Assembly (NCBI GenBank): GCA_025355115.1
Contig: JANXLO010000327.1
Coordinates: 1 to 8,773 of the forward strand
Origin: Chthonomonadaceae bacterium
Lineage (GTDB): Bacteria > Armatimonadota > Chthonomonadetes > Chthonomonadales > Chthonomonadaceae
Length of the DNA stretch: 8,773 nt
Direction of reading: 5' to 3'
The notes beneath the pieces were generated by a model. That model made no database searches and was not told where the DNA came from. It saw only the letters and a program-made list of their open reading frames with translations. This document shows, one piece after another, positions 1 through 7,148 of this stretch. Made by a program: the position numbers and the translations under genes. The stretch's first letter is position 1. The number at the start of each line of letters is the position of its first letter.

Positions 1-1
1 A

Positions 2-64
2 GGATTGGAGGATATTCGCAAGGGGCAGGGGAACCTGACCAGGCGAAATGGCGTTGTTTCTTAA
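2..64 (+). CDS. possible C-terminal tail of an upstream gene (partial)
   Basis: The frame starting at base 2 is open to a TAA at 62-64 and reads GLEDIRKGQGNLTRRNGVVS. The composition looks like an ordinary charged C-terminus, and it ends about 57 bases before the promoter-like TATAAT of the next gene, as expected for the end of a preceding transcription unit. Only about 20 codons are visible, so no family can be assigned. The frame starting at base 1 is also open through this stretch, so the choice of frame is uncertain. Confidence 0.3.
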   Translation, partial: GLEDIRKGQGNLTRRNGVVS

Positions 65-120
65 GGCGGTGGGCGGTGGGGCCGGCGCTCTCGGCAACGC
101 ATGTGCGAGGCTGTTGCGTA

Positions 121-126
121 TATAAT
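121..126 (+). promoter_or_regulatory. candidate -10 element for msrB
   Basis: A perfect TATAAT lies 42 bases before the chosen msrB ATG. No good -35 hexamer is seen 16-18 bases upstream (cgcatg at 98-103), so this is a partial match to a sigma-70 type promoter. Confidence 0.4.
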
Positions 127-167
127 GACAGAGAGCGCCCATGCGCTCGACAAAGGAGAGTGCTAAG

Positions 168-680
168 ATGAACAGAAGATTGCAGATGATCGGCGGGCTT
201 TTGGCCATGCTGCTCTTGATTGGATACGGATCGCTGGCTCAGCACAGCAAGACCCCCAAGCCGAAGGCCGACCCCAAGAAGACCGAAATGGTCGTGAAAA
301 CAGATGCGGAGTGGAAGAAGATTCTGACGCCCATGCAGTACGATGTGCTCCGCCATGCCGGGACAGAGCGCCCTTATTCAGGCGACACCTGGAACAACCA
401 TGAGGCGGGAGTCTATCGCTGCGCGGCGGATGGAAACCTCCTGTTCTTCTCGAAGACGAAGTTCGAGTCGGGCACCGGCTGGCCCAGCTTCTGGGAGCCC
501 GCCACGAGGACGGCGGTAAAGACCCGCGCCGACCGCACGGACGGAATGGATCGCGACGAGGTTATCTGCATCAAATGCGGAGGCCATCTGGGCCACGTTT
601 TCAACGACGGCCCTCAGCCTACGGGTCTGCGCTACTGCATGAACTCCGCCGCCATGAAATTCGAGAAGGCGAAGAAATAG
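168..680 (+). CDS. msrB: peptide-methionine (R)-S-oxide reductase MsrB, exported form
   Basis: MsrB reduces the R-epimer of methionine sulfoxide in proteins and so repairs oxidative damage. The start at 168 is preferred over the in-frame ATG at 141 because AAAGGAGAG (152-160) precedes it at good spacing, giving 170 aa. Residues 1-24 are a basic n-region plus hydrophobic stretch ending SLAQ, a likely Sec signal peptide, so the enzyme probably acts outside the cytoplasm. The full SelR/MsrB domain follows: ERPYSGDTW, SGTGWPSFWEP (about 101-111), CIKCGGHLGHVF (from Cys134) and RYCMNS with the catalytic Cys157. The first zinc pair, normally CxxC, reads CAAD (Cys85, Asp88), while the second pair (Cys134, Cys137) is intact. 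No Cys sits in the GTGWPSF loop, so the resolving thiol is not obvious. It has its own promoter-like element and is separate from mreB downstream. Confidence 0.93.
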   Translation: MNRRLQMIGGLLAMLLLIGYGSLAQHSKTPKPKADPKKTEMVVKTDAEWKKILTPMQYDVLRHAGTERPYSGDTWNNHEAGVYRCAADGNLLFFSKTKFESGTGWPSFWEPATRTAVKTRADRTDGMDRDEVICIKCGGHLGHVFNDGPQPTGLRYCMNSAAMKFEKAKK

Positions 681-728
681 GTAAGCCTCCTCGTCTCCTG
701 GATTCTCGTCATTTCCTCAGCGGTTATG

Positions 729-737
729 TGATATACT
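729..737 (+). promoter_or_regulatory. extended -10 promoter element upstream of mreB
   Basis: TG-A-TATACT (TG at 729-730, TATACT at 732-737) matches the extended -10 pattern TGnTATAAT with one mismatch. It ends 40 bases before the mreB ATG. The -35 region (tcattt, 709-714) is poor, which is tolerated in extended -10 promoters. It would drive mreBCD separately from msrB, which ends at 680. Confidence 0.45.
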
Positions 738-777
738 GTATATGCCGCCAGGCAGGCGCGAGGAGAACTCTATCAGA

Positions 778-1818
778 ATGAATCTATTTCGCGGCGTGCT
801 GGGCCGGTTCTCCCGTGACATGGGAATCGACCTCGGCACCGCCAATACCCTTGTCCACGTGCGCGGGCGAGGGATTTTGTTGCGCGAGCCGTCCGTTGTC
901 GCCATCGATCGCGACAACCCGAAAAACGTGCTCGCTGTGGGCGAAGAGGCCAAGCGGATGCTGGGGCGCACTCCGGGCAACATCATCGCCATACGCCCTC
1001 TCCGGGATGGGGTCATCGCGGACTTCGACCAGACCGAGAAGATGATTCGCTACTTCATCGCGAAAGTGCACCGACGCTCCATGCTTGTGGCGCCTCGCGT
1101 CGTCGTCGGCGTTCCCTCCGGAGTGACCGAAGTCGAAGAGCGGGCGGTCAAGGAGGCGGCGCGCAAGGCGGGCGCGAAGGAGGCCTTCACCATCGAGGAG
1201 CCCATGGCCGCCGCCATTGGAGCGGGACTTCCCGTCTCCGAGGCGACCGGCTCGATGATTGTAGACATTGGGGGCGGCACAACCGAAGTGGCCGTCATCT
1301 CGCTCGGCGGCATCGTCATCGCTCGCTCCGTCCGCATCGCGGGGGATGAGATAGACGAGGCGATCATCAACTACGTCCGCCGCACCTACAACCTTGCCAT
1401 TGGAGACCGCACCGCCGAGGACGCGAAGTTCCAGGTAGGCTCCGCCTACGCCGCAGGGCCGGAGCGCACCATGGATGTGCGAGGGCGAGACCTGATTTCC
1501 GGCCTTCCGCGCAAGACCACCATCACCAGCAGCGAGATTCGAGAGGCGATCCAGGAGCCCATCAACTCGATTCTCGAGGCTATCAAGGTGACTCTGGAGG
1601 GGACGCCCCCTGAGCTGTCCGCGGACATCTACGACCGCGGAATCGTGCTCGCGGGCGGCGGCGCCCTACTGGAGGGCCTGGATATGCTCATCGCCCGAGA
1701 GACCTCAATGCCTGTGCACATTGCCAGCGATCCTCTCTCCTGCGTCGTGCTCGGCACGGGCCGGGTGCTGGAGGAGATCGACACAAATCCCACCCTCCGA
1801 AAAGTGCTCAAACGGTAA
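778..1818 (+). CDS. mreB: rod shape-determining protein MreB (bacterial actin)
   Basis: MreB polymerises on the inner face of the membrane and directs lateral wall synthesis with MreC/MreD. The start at 778 gives 346 aa, the usual family length, and is preceded by AGGAGA (761-766). The upstream in-frame ATG at 742 would add a non-conserved [12 protein letters not shown]. The actin/Hsp70-type ATPase motifs are all present: phosphate-1 loop DLGTANT (18-24), VGVPSGVT (about 110-117), [10 protein letters not shown] (about 139-148), phosphate-2 loop DIGGGTTE (163-170) and adenosine loop [11 protein letters not shown] (291-301). The N-terminus [11 protein letters not shown] has amphipathic-helix character, as in membrane-binding MreBs. 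It is the first gene of the mreBCD cluster, 12 bases ahead of mreC, and is expected to be transcribed with it. Nothing looks damaged. Confidence 0.97.
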   Translation: MNLFRGVLGRFSRDMGIDLGTANTLVHVRGRGILLREPSVVAIDRDNPKNVLAVGEEAKRMLGRTPGNIIAIRPLRDGVIADFDQTEKMIRYFIAKVHRRSMLVAPRVVVGVPSGVTEVEERAVKEAARKAGAKEAFTIEEPMAAAIGAGLPVSEATGSMIVDIGGGTTEVAVISLGGIVIARSVRIAGDEIDEAIINYVRRTYNLAIGDRTAEDAKFQVGSAYAAGPERTMDVRGRDLISGLPRKTTITSSEIREAIQEPINSILEAIKVTLEGTPPELSADIYDRGIVLAGGGALLEGLDMLIARETSMPVHIASDPLSCVVLGTGRVLEEIDTNPTLRKVLKR

Positions 1819-1830
1819 TCGGAGCCCCCT

Positions 1831-2655
1831 ATGCGGTCGGAAACGAAACCTCAGGCCCGGCGTTACTGGGCCGCCTTCCTCTTTCTCCTTCTGGGCACAC
1901 TTATCGGCGGCTGGCACAATCGCGCCGCTCGGCTCGGCTCGTCTGATCCGGTCGTTGGCGGTGTGCGCGGTGTGCTGGCGCGGCCGGTCGGCGGCCTGCA
2001 TTCGGCCTCGCAATGGCTGGGGACGCAGACGGGCTGGCTCTTCCGTGGCCGCGGGCTGAACGCGGAAAATCGGCGTTTGCGGGAGCAGGTGGCGCAGCTT
2101 GAGGGGGAGGCAGCGGCGCTGAGGGAGACGCAGGCCAACTATCAACGGCTTCGCAATGACCTCGGCTTCATTCAGTCCAGTGCGCCGCGCCTGCTGGTCG
2201 CAGGCATCGTTGCCCGCAAGACCGACCCCAAGTTCGACACTCTCGTCATCAATCGTGGTGGACGCGACGGAGTGAAGGTCAACAGCATGGTGCGCACTCG
2301 CAACGGGCTGGTCGGGCGGGTGTTCGAAGTGACGCCCGGCACCGCCTCCGTGCTGATGCTGACGGACCAGAAATCGGGCGTGGGCGGCCGAGTTCAGCGG
2401 GGGAGCTCACGCTCCGTCGGGGTCTGCGAGGGCAGCAACTCCTCGCGACTGGACTTCAGATATCTGCCGAGCGATGCCGACATTAAGCCCGGCGACCTGA
2501 TCGTGACGTCGGGCCTGGGCGGGGTTTTTCCGCCAGGGCAGCTGATCGGAACTGTCGAGAGCGTCAAGGCGGATGAGGGCAATGTTGGCAAGACTGCGGT
2601 CGTCCGGCCAGCCGTTGAGTTCGACCGGCTCGAAGAGGTTTACGTGCAGCCATGA
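1831..2655 (+). CDS. mreC: rod shape-determining protein MreC
   Basis: MreC is a bitopic inner-membrane protein whose periplasmic part links MreB filaments to the wall synthases. The ATG at 1831 has GGAG (1821-1824) at close spacing, and the 274-aa length fits the family. Residues about 12-28 (AAFLFLLLGTLIGGW) form one membrane segment. A coiled coil rich in Leu, Glu and Arg runs from about 76 to 113 (LNAENRRLREQVAQL and onward). The C-terminal double beta-barrel domain includes VINRGGRDGVKVNSMV, GLVGRV, DQKSGVGGRV and GDLIVTSGLGGVFPPGQLIG, all hallmarks of MreC. The TGA stop overlaps the mreD start (ATGA), so the two are translationally coupled. Confidence 0.96.
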   Translation: MRSETKPQARRYWAAFLFLLLGTLIGGWHNRAARLGSSDPVVGGVRGVLARPVGGLHSASQWLGTQTGWLFRGRGLNAENRRLREQVAQLEGEAAALRETQANYQRLRNDLGFIQSSAPRLLVAGIVARKTDPKFDTLVINRGGRDGVKVNSMVRTRNGLVGRVFEVTPGTASVLMLTDQKSGVGGRVQRGSSRSVGVCEGSNSSRLDFRYLPSDADIKPGDLIVTSGLGGVFPPGQLIGTVESVKADEGNVGKTAVVRPAVEFDRLEEVYVQP

Positions 2656-3158
2656 CGGCACCGGCCCAGCGGGCGTTTCGGCTTGGCGCCGCTCTGCTCC
2701 TCGCGGCTCTCATTCAGCTTGCGTTCTCCGATAGCCTGACTATCCGCGGTGCGAGGCCCGATATTCTGCTGGCGACGGCGCTGCTGAGCGCGATGTTCTG
2801 CGGGGCCAACGGAGGCGCGGCGCTTGGCTTCACGGCGGGCCTGGTCTACACCTGCTTCGCCGCGCCGCCGAACGGGGGTTTCGGCAGTCTGGTCTTCAGC
2901 AGGACGCTCGTCTGTCTCGGGGTAGGGTGGCTTGAGGAGCGAATCTATCGCGATAGCGGCCTCCTCGCTGTTGCCATAGTGACGCTCGGCACCGTTCTCG
3001 CGGAGGGAATATTCTTCATCGCGGATCCGCAGGGCCATCTCCTGCACTGGGCGCGTTCCGTCCTCTCCACGACGCTCTACAACTTCGTTCTCGCCTATCC
3101 GCTCTATCTGCTCCTGCGCCGCTGGCTCGGCTCCCTCCGCGAGCGGGACGCCAACTGA
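2652..3158 (+). CDS. mreD: rod shape-determining protein MreD
   Basis: MreD is the polytopic membrane partner of MreC in the elongation complex. The 168-aa protein starts inside the mreC stop (ATGA at 2652-2655), which implies translational coupling. It is very hydrophobic, with about five membrane segments (for example LGAALLLAALIQLAF, ATALLSAMFCGANGG, LLAVAIVTLGTVLAEGIFF and a C-terminal TLYNFVLAYPLYLLL). The motif RGARPDILL after the first segment, and the GAALGFTAGLVYTCF region, match the usual MreD pattern. Sequence conservation in this family is low, so the call rests on both the motif and the position after mreC. The next genes are not the often-linked mrdA/mrdB. Confidence 0.92.
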   Translation: MTAPAQRAFRLGAALLLAALIQLAFSDSLTIRGARPDILLATALLSAMFCGANGGAALGFTAGLVYTCFAAPPNGGFGSLVFSRTLVCLGVGWLEERIYRDSGLLAVAIVTLGTVLAEGIFFIADPQGHLLHWARSVLSTTLYNFVLAYPLYLLLRRWLGSLRERDAN

Positions 3159-3190
3159 TCGGCGCTGTCGCAAAGCGCGCAGGCTCACTG

Positions 3191-3219
3191 TTGCCTTTGC
3201 CAGGTTTTGGTGTCACAAT
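3191..3219 (+). promoter_or_regulatory. candidate promoter for the redoxin/copper monooxygenase gene
   Basis: TTGCCT (3191-3196) is followed after 17 bases by TGtCACAAT (CACAAT at 3214-3219), a moderate -35 and an extended -10 in the 3159-3352 gap between mreD and the TTG start at 3353. Each hexamer matches consensus at four of six positions. If real, it leaves a leader of roughly 125 bases. This is a sequence match only. Confidence 0.3.
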
Positions 3220-3337
3220 GCGTGTAACAGAGCTGGGTTCTGAACAGTCGCTTGCTAGTGTCCGGCATCGGACGATTTCCGGCCCGCGAAAAGCGGCCGC
3301 CGTCGGCGTTGCAAAGCGGTTACCGACAGAGTTAGAG

Positions 3338-3355
3338 AAGGAGTTTTGCCTCTTG
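3338..3355 (+). promoter_or_regulatory. ribosome binding site deciding a TTG start
   Basis: AAGGAG (3338-3343) lies 9 bases before TTG (3353-3355). From this TTG the protein begins M-ISRRILTAMGLILLIAG, a textbook signal peptide. The longer frame from 3191 would put about 54 charged, non-conserved residues in front of it and has no ribosome binding site. Confidence 0.75.
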
Positions 3356-5158
3356 ATTTCCAGACGAATCCTGACAGCGATGGGTCTGATCCTGCTCATT
3401 GCTGGAGCGAAGCCCGCAGTTGCGGCCGAGGCGTCCGGATCGCCGCTCGCCACGACGACTTGGAAAGACTTGAGCGGTCGCACCTGGAGGGCAGGGGATC
3501 TGGCGGCGAGCAAGGCGAATGTCTTCCTGTTCGTCTCCACCGAGTGCCCAGTCTCAAACCTCTACACCCCGCGAATTACGGAGATCGCGAAGAGCTACAG
3601 CCCGAAAGGCGCGAACTTCTTTCTCGTCGATTCCAACCGTGAGGACAGCGCGGGTGCCCTGCGGAAATATGCCGCCTCGAGGGGCATCGCTTTCCCGGTC
3701 GTCAGGGACGACAAGCTCACGCTGGCGGACAACCTGATCGCCGACCACACGCCCGAGGCCATTGTCCTGGACGCGCAGGGGATGGTGCGATACCGGGGTC
3801 GGATCGACGACAGCCGCGACCGCACGAGGATAATTCGGCACGACCTGCAGGAGGCTATCGAGGCGATGCTGGCAGGAAAGCCCGTAGCGCGCCCCAGAAC
3901 GCTGGCCGTCGGGTGCACCATATTCCGTGACAGGCCGACCGCGCAGGCTGCACCGATGCTCGCTTCCGTCACCTATGCCCGCGACGTCGCCCCGATTCTG
4001 TTCGCCAACTGCGTCGTCTGTCATCGCAGCGGTGAGGCCGCGCCGTTCGCGCTCGAGACCTATCAGCAGGCCAAAACCTGGGCCGCACAGATACGCGACT
4101 ACACGGCCAGACGGCAGATGCCCCCCTCGAAGGCAGTGCGGGGCTACGGCGACTTCTGCGACCAGCGCAGGCTCACCGACGCGCAGATAGCCGCGCTCGC
4201 CAAATGGGCGTCCAGCGGCATGCCGACCGGTGACCTCAAGTCCGTGCCGTCCTTGCCGAAATTCGCCCCGCCCGGAGAGTGGTTGCTCGGCAAACCCGAC
4301 GTCATCATGCAACCCGACCGCACGTATCATGTGGCCGCGGAGGGCAACGATGTCTACCGTGAGTTCGTGATGCAACAGGTGTTCGATGAGGACAAGTTCA
4401 TCAGCTCGCTGGAGTTCCAGCCGGAAAACCGCGCTGTCGTGCATCACATCGTCCTCTACTTCGACCCCACCGGCAAGGCGGCGCAGATGGACGGCAAGGA
4501 GAAGGAGCCGGGCTACAGCGTCTCTGGAGCCGGGATCGGCGTCTTTGGGGAGCAGTTCGTGCAGGCCTGGGTGCCGGGTGGGACGCCCTACGCGCTGCCA
4601 AAGGGAACCGCTTATCGCCTGCGAAAAGGCACCCGGATTGTGATTCAGGTGCACTACCATAAGGACGGCAAAGTCGAAGAGGATCGCAGCCGCGTGAGCG
4701 TTCGCTTCGCGGACAGATCGCAGGTCGAGAAGGAACTGCGCACAGCCGCGCTCATCAATCCAATCTTTCAACTGAAGCCGGGAGACTCGCATACGGAGGT
4801 CAAGTGCGGGCTGACCCTGCCCATCGACGCGACGATCTGGTCGGTGTTTCCGCACATGCACCTGCTGGGGCGGGAGATGAAGCTGACGGCGAAGCTGCCC
4901 GACGGCACGGACAAGCCGCTGGTCTGGGTGAGTGACTGGGACTTCAACTGGCAGGAGACGTACCGGTATAAGGAGCCTGTCCATCTGCCGAAGGGCACGC
5001 ACATCAGCCTGCTCGCCATCTACGACAACTCGGAGCACAATCCCCGACAGCCAACTCACCCGCCCGCGCTTGTCACTTGGGGTGAACAGACGACCGACGA
5101 AATGTGCATAGGCTTCCTGCAGTTCACGGTCGATACGGAGAAGCTCGCAACGAAGTGA
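3353..5158 (+). CDS. exported thioredoxin-like / cytochrome c / copper type II monooxygenase-like fusion protein
   Basis: This is a 601-aa protein starting at TTG 3353. A signal peptide (about 1-25, ending AVAAE) exports it. Residues about 30-190 are a redoxin/thioredoxin-like domain (VFLFVSTECPVSNLY with a single Cys65, HTPEAIVLD, YRGRIDDS, then VGC at Cys188). Residues about 205-290 carry a c-type haem site CVVCH (Cys220, Cys223, His224) with QMPP (Met256) as probable axial ligand. Residues about 300-590 resemble the two-domain PHM/DBM copper monooxygenase fold. His364-His365 (VVHHIVLYF) and His434 (IQVHYH) match the CuH site, while His501/His503 (FPHMHLLG) and Met584 (TTDEMCIGF) match the CuM site. 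Such fusions are known as uncharacterised proteins in several environmental phyla; the substrate is unknown. A plausible role is periplasmic oxidation, with the haem and thiol domains feeding electrons (inference). It is not obviously in an operon with mreD, 194 bases upstream. Confidence 0.88.
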   Translation: MISRRILTAMGLILLIAGAKPAVAAEASGSPLATTTWKDLSGRTWRAGDLAASKANVFLFVSTECPVSNLYTPRITEIAKSYSPKGANFFLVDSNREDSAGALRKYAASRGIAFPVVRDDKLTLADNLIADHTPEAIVLDAQGMVRYRGRIDDSRDRTRIIRHDLQEAIEAMLAGKPVARPRTLAVGCTIFRDRPTAQAAPMLASVTYARDVAPILFANCVVCHRSGEAAPFALETYQQAKTWAAQIRDYTARRQMPPSKAVRGYGDFCDQRRLTDAQIAALAKWASSGMPTGDLKSVPSLPKFAPPGEWLLGKPDVIMQPDRTYHVAAEGNDVYREFVMQQVFDEDKFISSLEFQPENRAVVHHIVLYFDPTGKAAQMDGKEKEPGYSVSGAGIGVFGEQFVQAWVPGGTPYALPKGTAYRLRKGTRIVIQVHYHKDGKVEEDRSRVSVRFADRSQVEKELRTAALINPIFQLKPGDSHTEVKCGLTLPIDATIWSVFPHMHLLGREMKLTAKLPDGTDKPLVWVSDWDFNWQETYRYKEPVHLPKGTHISLLAIYDNSEHNPRQPTHPPALVTWGEQTTDEMCIGFLQFTVDTEKLATK

Positions 5159-5186
5159 GCGCACTGGATTACAGAGGGCGGCCGGA

Positions 5187-5224
5187 GCCTGCCTCGACCC
5201 GCCTTCGGGCTTGTCGAGGCAGGC
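5187..5224. repeat. strong inverted repeat with UUCG-capped loop
   Basis: GCCTGCCTCGAC (5187-5198) is the perfect reverse complement of GTCGAGGCAGGC (5213-5224). Inside it, GCC (5201-5203) pairs with GGC (5208-5210) around a TTCG tetraloop, separated from the outer stem by a CC/TT internal loop. It sits between the copper-enzyme stop (5158) and the transporter start (5249). No T-run follows, so it could be a factor-assisted terminator, an RNA-stability element or one copy of a dispersed REP-like palindrome. Confidence 0.7.
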
Positions 5225-5248
5225 TTCGCGCTGTGAGGAGAGGGAGAG

Positions 5249-5689
5249 ATGAAAATACTCTGGCTGCCAGCGCTGCTGGCGGGCGCGATATTGCCGTTGC
5301 AGGCGGTCATCAACGGGAGGCTCAGCAAAGAGCTGGGCAACCCAGTGCTGGCGTCCCTGGTTTCGTTCCTTGTGGGGACGGTCTGCCTCGTCCTCTACTG
5401 CGTGGCGACTCGGGCCGCGCTGCCGAACGCGCAGACGCTGGCACGAATCCCTGCCTGGGCCTGGATCGGCGGCCTCACCGGCGCGTTCTATATGGTCGGT
5501 GTGGTCTCGCTGGTGCCGCGGCTCGGAGTCAGTGTCACGATGGGCCTGGTGATCGCAGGGCAGATCACGCTCTCCGCGCTGCTCGACCATTTCGGTCTCT
5601 TCGGCGTGGAGGCTCATCCTCTGAATGCAGGCCGAGCCTGCGGAATTGTCCTTCTGGCTGCAGGCGTCTTTCTGGTAAAGCGGTTCTAG
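5249..5689 (+). CDS. DMT-superfamily transporter, YdcZ/DUF606 family
   Basis: This is a 146-aa inner-membrane protein of the small-transporter family DUF606/YdcZ; members are usually 140-150 aa and are thought to export small metabolites, with the substrate unknown here. The ATG at 5249 follows a purine-rich GAGGAGAGGGAG (5235-5246). Five hydrophobic segments are visible: LPALLAGAILPLQAVI, PVLASLVSFLVGTVCLVLY, AWIGGLTGAFYMVGVVSLV, VTMGLVIAGQITLSALLDHF and ACGIVLLAAGVFLV. The early motif QAVINGRLSKELGNPVLASL and the later DHFGLFGVEAHPLNAGRACG are typical of the family. The gene lies 90 bases downstream of the copper enzyme, separated by a hairpin, so co-transcription is uncertain. It converges on the NHL pseudogene, whose end is only about 13 bases away. 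Confidence 0.9.
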   Translation: MKILWLPALLAGAILPLQAVINGRLSKELGNPVLASLVSFLVGTVCLVLYCVATRAALPNAQTLARIPAWAWIGGLTGAFYMVGVVSLVPRLGVSVTMGLVIAGQITLSALLDHFGLFGVEAHPLNAGRACGIVLLAAGVFLVKRF

Positions 5690-5702
5690 CTCGTTAAAAT
5701 TC

Positions 5703-6231
5703 TCAAGGCACTATTTTGACGATCCGGTCGGTCCAGCTGCCGGAGATATAAAGGACGCCCTTCGCATCGACATAGACTCCGTGGGGCTGATGCAGTTCGG
5801 CCAGCAGGGGAGGGCCGTCGATTTCCGCACTGCCCGCTACGCCAGTGCCTGCGATTCAAACTACTCGACCGGTCTTCGGCAGGTATTTGCGGATGACATG
5901 GTTATCGATGTCGGCAATGTAGACGTTTTCGTCACTGTCCATGCAGAGGTGCTTGGGGCCGTTCAGGGAAGCCTCAAGCGCGAAAACGTCGTCGGCTGCA
6001 GGCCCGGATTTGCCGGTTCCTGCGATGGTTCGTATTCTGCCCTTCGTGCCCACGACGCGGAGCGCGTTGCCGCTCTTCTCCAGAATGTAGAGGTTGCCCT
6101 TGCTGTCTAGCGCGATTGCGCGGGGGTCGAGGAGGGGACTGCTTAGCGCGTCGGAGCCGTCGATGGCAACGCCTGACTTGCCGTGCCCGCGACTTCATCG
6201 TCGAAGCGACGGTAAATCGGCGACCGGCCAT
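5703..6231 (-). pseudogene. NHL-repeat protein, broken by a TGA and a frameshift, 5' end lost
   Basis: Read on the minus strand, one frame gives NHL/beta-propeller repeats: GKSGVAIDGSDALSSPLLDP then RAIALDSKGNLYI; TIAGTGKSGPAADD then NGPKHLCMDSDENVYIADID; and IAGTGVAGSAEIDGPP then HQPHGVYVDAKGVLYISGSW. An in-frame TGA (5856-5858) interrupts GRVV*IAGTG, yet the same frame stays open and typical for 50 more codons to the natural TGA at 5703-5705. Upstream, the expected VAGTGKSG reads VAGT in another frame, so one base appears lost near 6182-6185. No convincing signal peptide or N-terminal repeat remains before about 6231. Such proteins are usually exported propellers that bind ligands or partners. 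The short open segments (for example 5856-6053) are remnants rather than genes. Confidence 0.78.
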
Positions 6232-6248
6232 GCGAACGCGGTTGCCAG

Positions 6249-6287
6249 CAACAGAGACCTTCCGGTGAAGCCGTAAGGTCTCTGTTG
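6249..6287. repeat. 13-bp perfect inverted repeat, possible terminator of the DUF1559 gene
   Basis: CAACAGAGACCTT (6249-6261) and AAGGTCTCTGTTG (6275-6287) are perfect reverse complements around a 13-base loop. The hairpin lies 48 bases beyond the minus-strand stop of the DUF1559 gene at 6336, where a terminator is expected. There is no T-run on the minus strand, so intrinsic termination is not demonstrated. It sits just upstream of the decayed 5' end of the NHL pseudogene and could also mark a rearrangement point. Confidence 0.6.
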
Positions 6288-6335
6288 ACGTGTCCTCCCC
6301 TCGGCCGGAGCATCGGGGATATTAAAACACGGTGA

Positions 6336-7148
6336 CTACTGGGGAGCCTTCTCCGGGGGCCATCCGGTCGCCGGCAGGGTGGTCCATTTTTTGCCAAAAT
6401 TGACCAGTTTCGCATGTCCATCGAAATAGGCCGCATTGTAACCGCGCGCATGGTTGTAGTTGGTGTTCGGCGCCGCTCCGCTGGAGCCGTCAGTGCCGTC
6501 CCATCCGAACACGCCGCGCTCGACAAATAGCATGCGCTGCGAGACGAGGTCCGACAGTTCGCTCGGGGGATCGTTGCTGAGGTCGTGTTTGCCGTCCGAG
6601 TACTTCACGCAGGGGAACGGCCCTGGCGCGCTGCACCAGGTGTTGTAGACCCAGTTGGGGAACCACTGATAGGACTGCAGGCCATGCGTGATATTGGCCG
6701 CATTCGGAGTGCGGAATTTGTCTGACGGACAGTACCAAATCTGCTTGTTTTTGATGTAGGGGCCACACTGTACGGTCATGAGCGTTCGGTAGAACTCTCC
6801 GCCGTAGGAACAGCCGACATAGACAGGGCCTCCGTCTTTGGGATCATAACCCTTCCAGTCGGTGTTCGCGTCGTAGCACGGAGCGCCGGCCAACTGATCC
6901 AGATCCGGATTGACCTCCCAGTTGCGTGGCCCGGAGTAGGTGCCCATGGGAAACTTTTCGTCGTAGTCGGATGAGTACATTTTGACGCTCAATCCGATCT
7001 GTTTGAAGTTGGAAAGGCAGGCAGTCGTGCGCGCCTGCTCGCGCGTTTGAGCGAATACAGGGAACAGTATGGCAGCCAAAATAGCGATGATGGCTATTAC
7101 CACGAGCAGTTCGATCAGAGTGAAACCTCAGCGCCGTAATCTCTTCAT
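6336..7148 (-). CDS. DUF1559 prepilin-like protein with H-X9-DG motif; in-frame TGA at codon 7
   Basis: The ATG at 7148-7146 has AGGGG (7160-7156) seven bases before it and reads [26 protein letters not shown], a type IV prepilin leader split by TGA (7130-7128) directly before the cleavage-site glycine. After it, 262 codons are intact to TAG at 6336. The body has the usual [20 protein letters not shown] and [11 protein letters not shown], then seven further cysteines across the globular part (for example [30 protein letters not shown]). The C-terminal [20 protein letters not shown] carries His, nine residues, then Asp-Gly, the H-X9-DG signature of this family. Such proteins are exported pseudopilins of unknown function. 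An internal GTG at 7103-7101 would give 255 aa but lacks the GFTLIE cleavage site and has no clear ribosome site. The gene therefore looks freshly interrupted, or the TGA is a sequence error. It lies 81 bases downstream of the small membrane protein gene and is probably co-transcribed. Confidence 0.88.

Noticed and set aside
3159..3190. Terminator after mreD
   Set aside because: Only a weak GCGC...GCGC pairing is visible, with no T-run.
3554..5617. Long minus-strand open frame of 687 codons opposite the copper enzyme
   Set aside because: It is antisense to a gene with clear domains and catalytic motifs, has shadow composition rich in Arg, His and Gln, and shows no family motif; high GC explains its length.
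5781..6110. Plus-strand 109-codon frame over the NHL region
   Set aside because: The minus strand carries recognisable NHL repeats here; the plus frame is their shadow.
5703..7148. Genome-wide reassignment of TGA to an amino acid
   Set aside because: mreC, mreD and the redoxin/copper enzyme gene all end at TGA at the expected family length, so TGA works as a stop in this genome.
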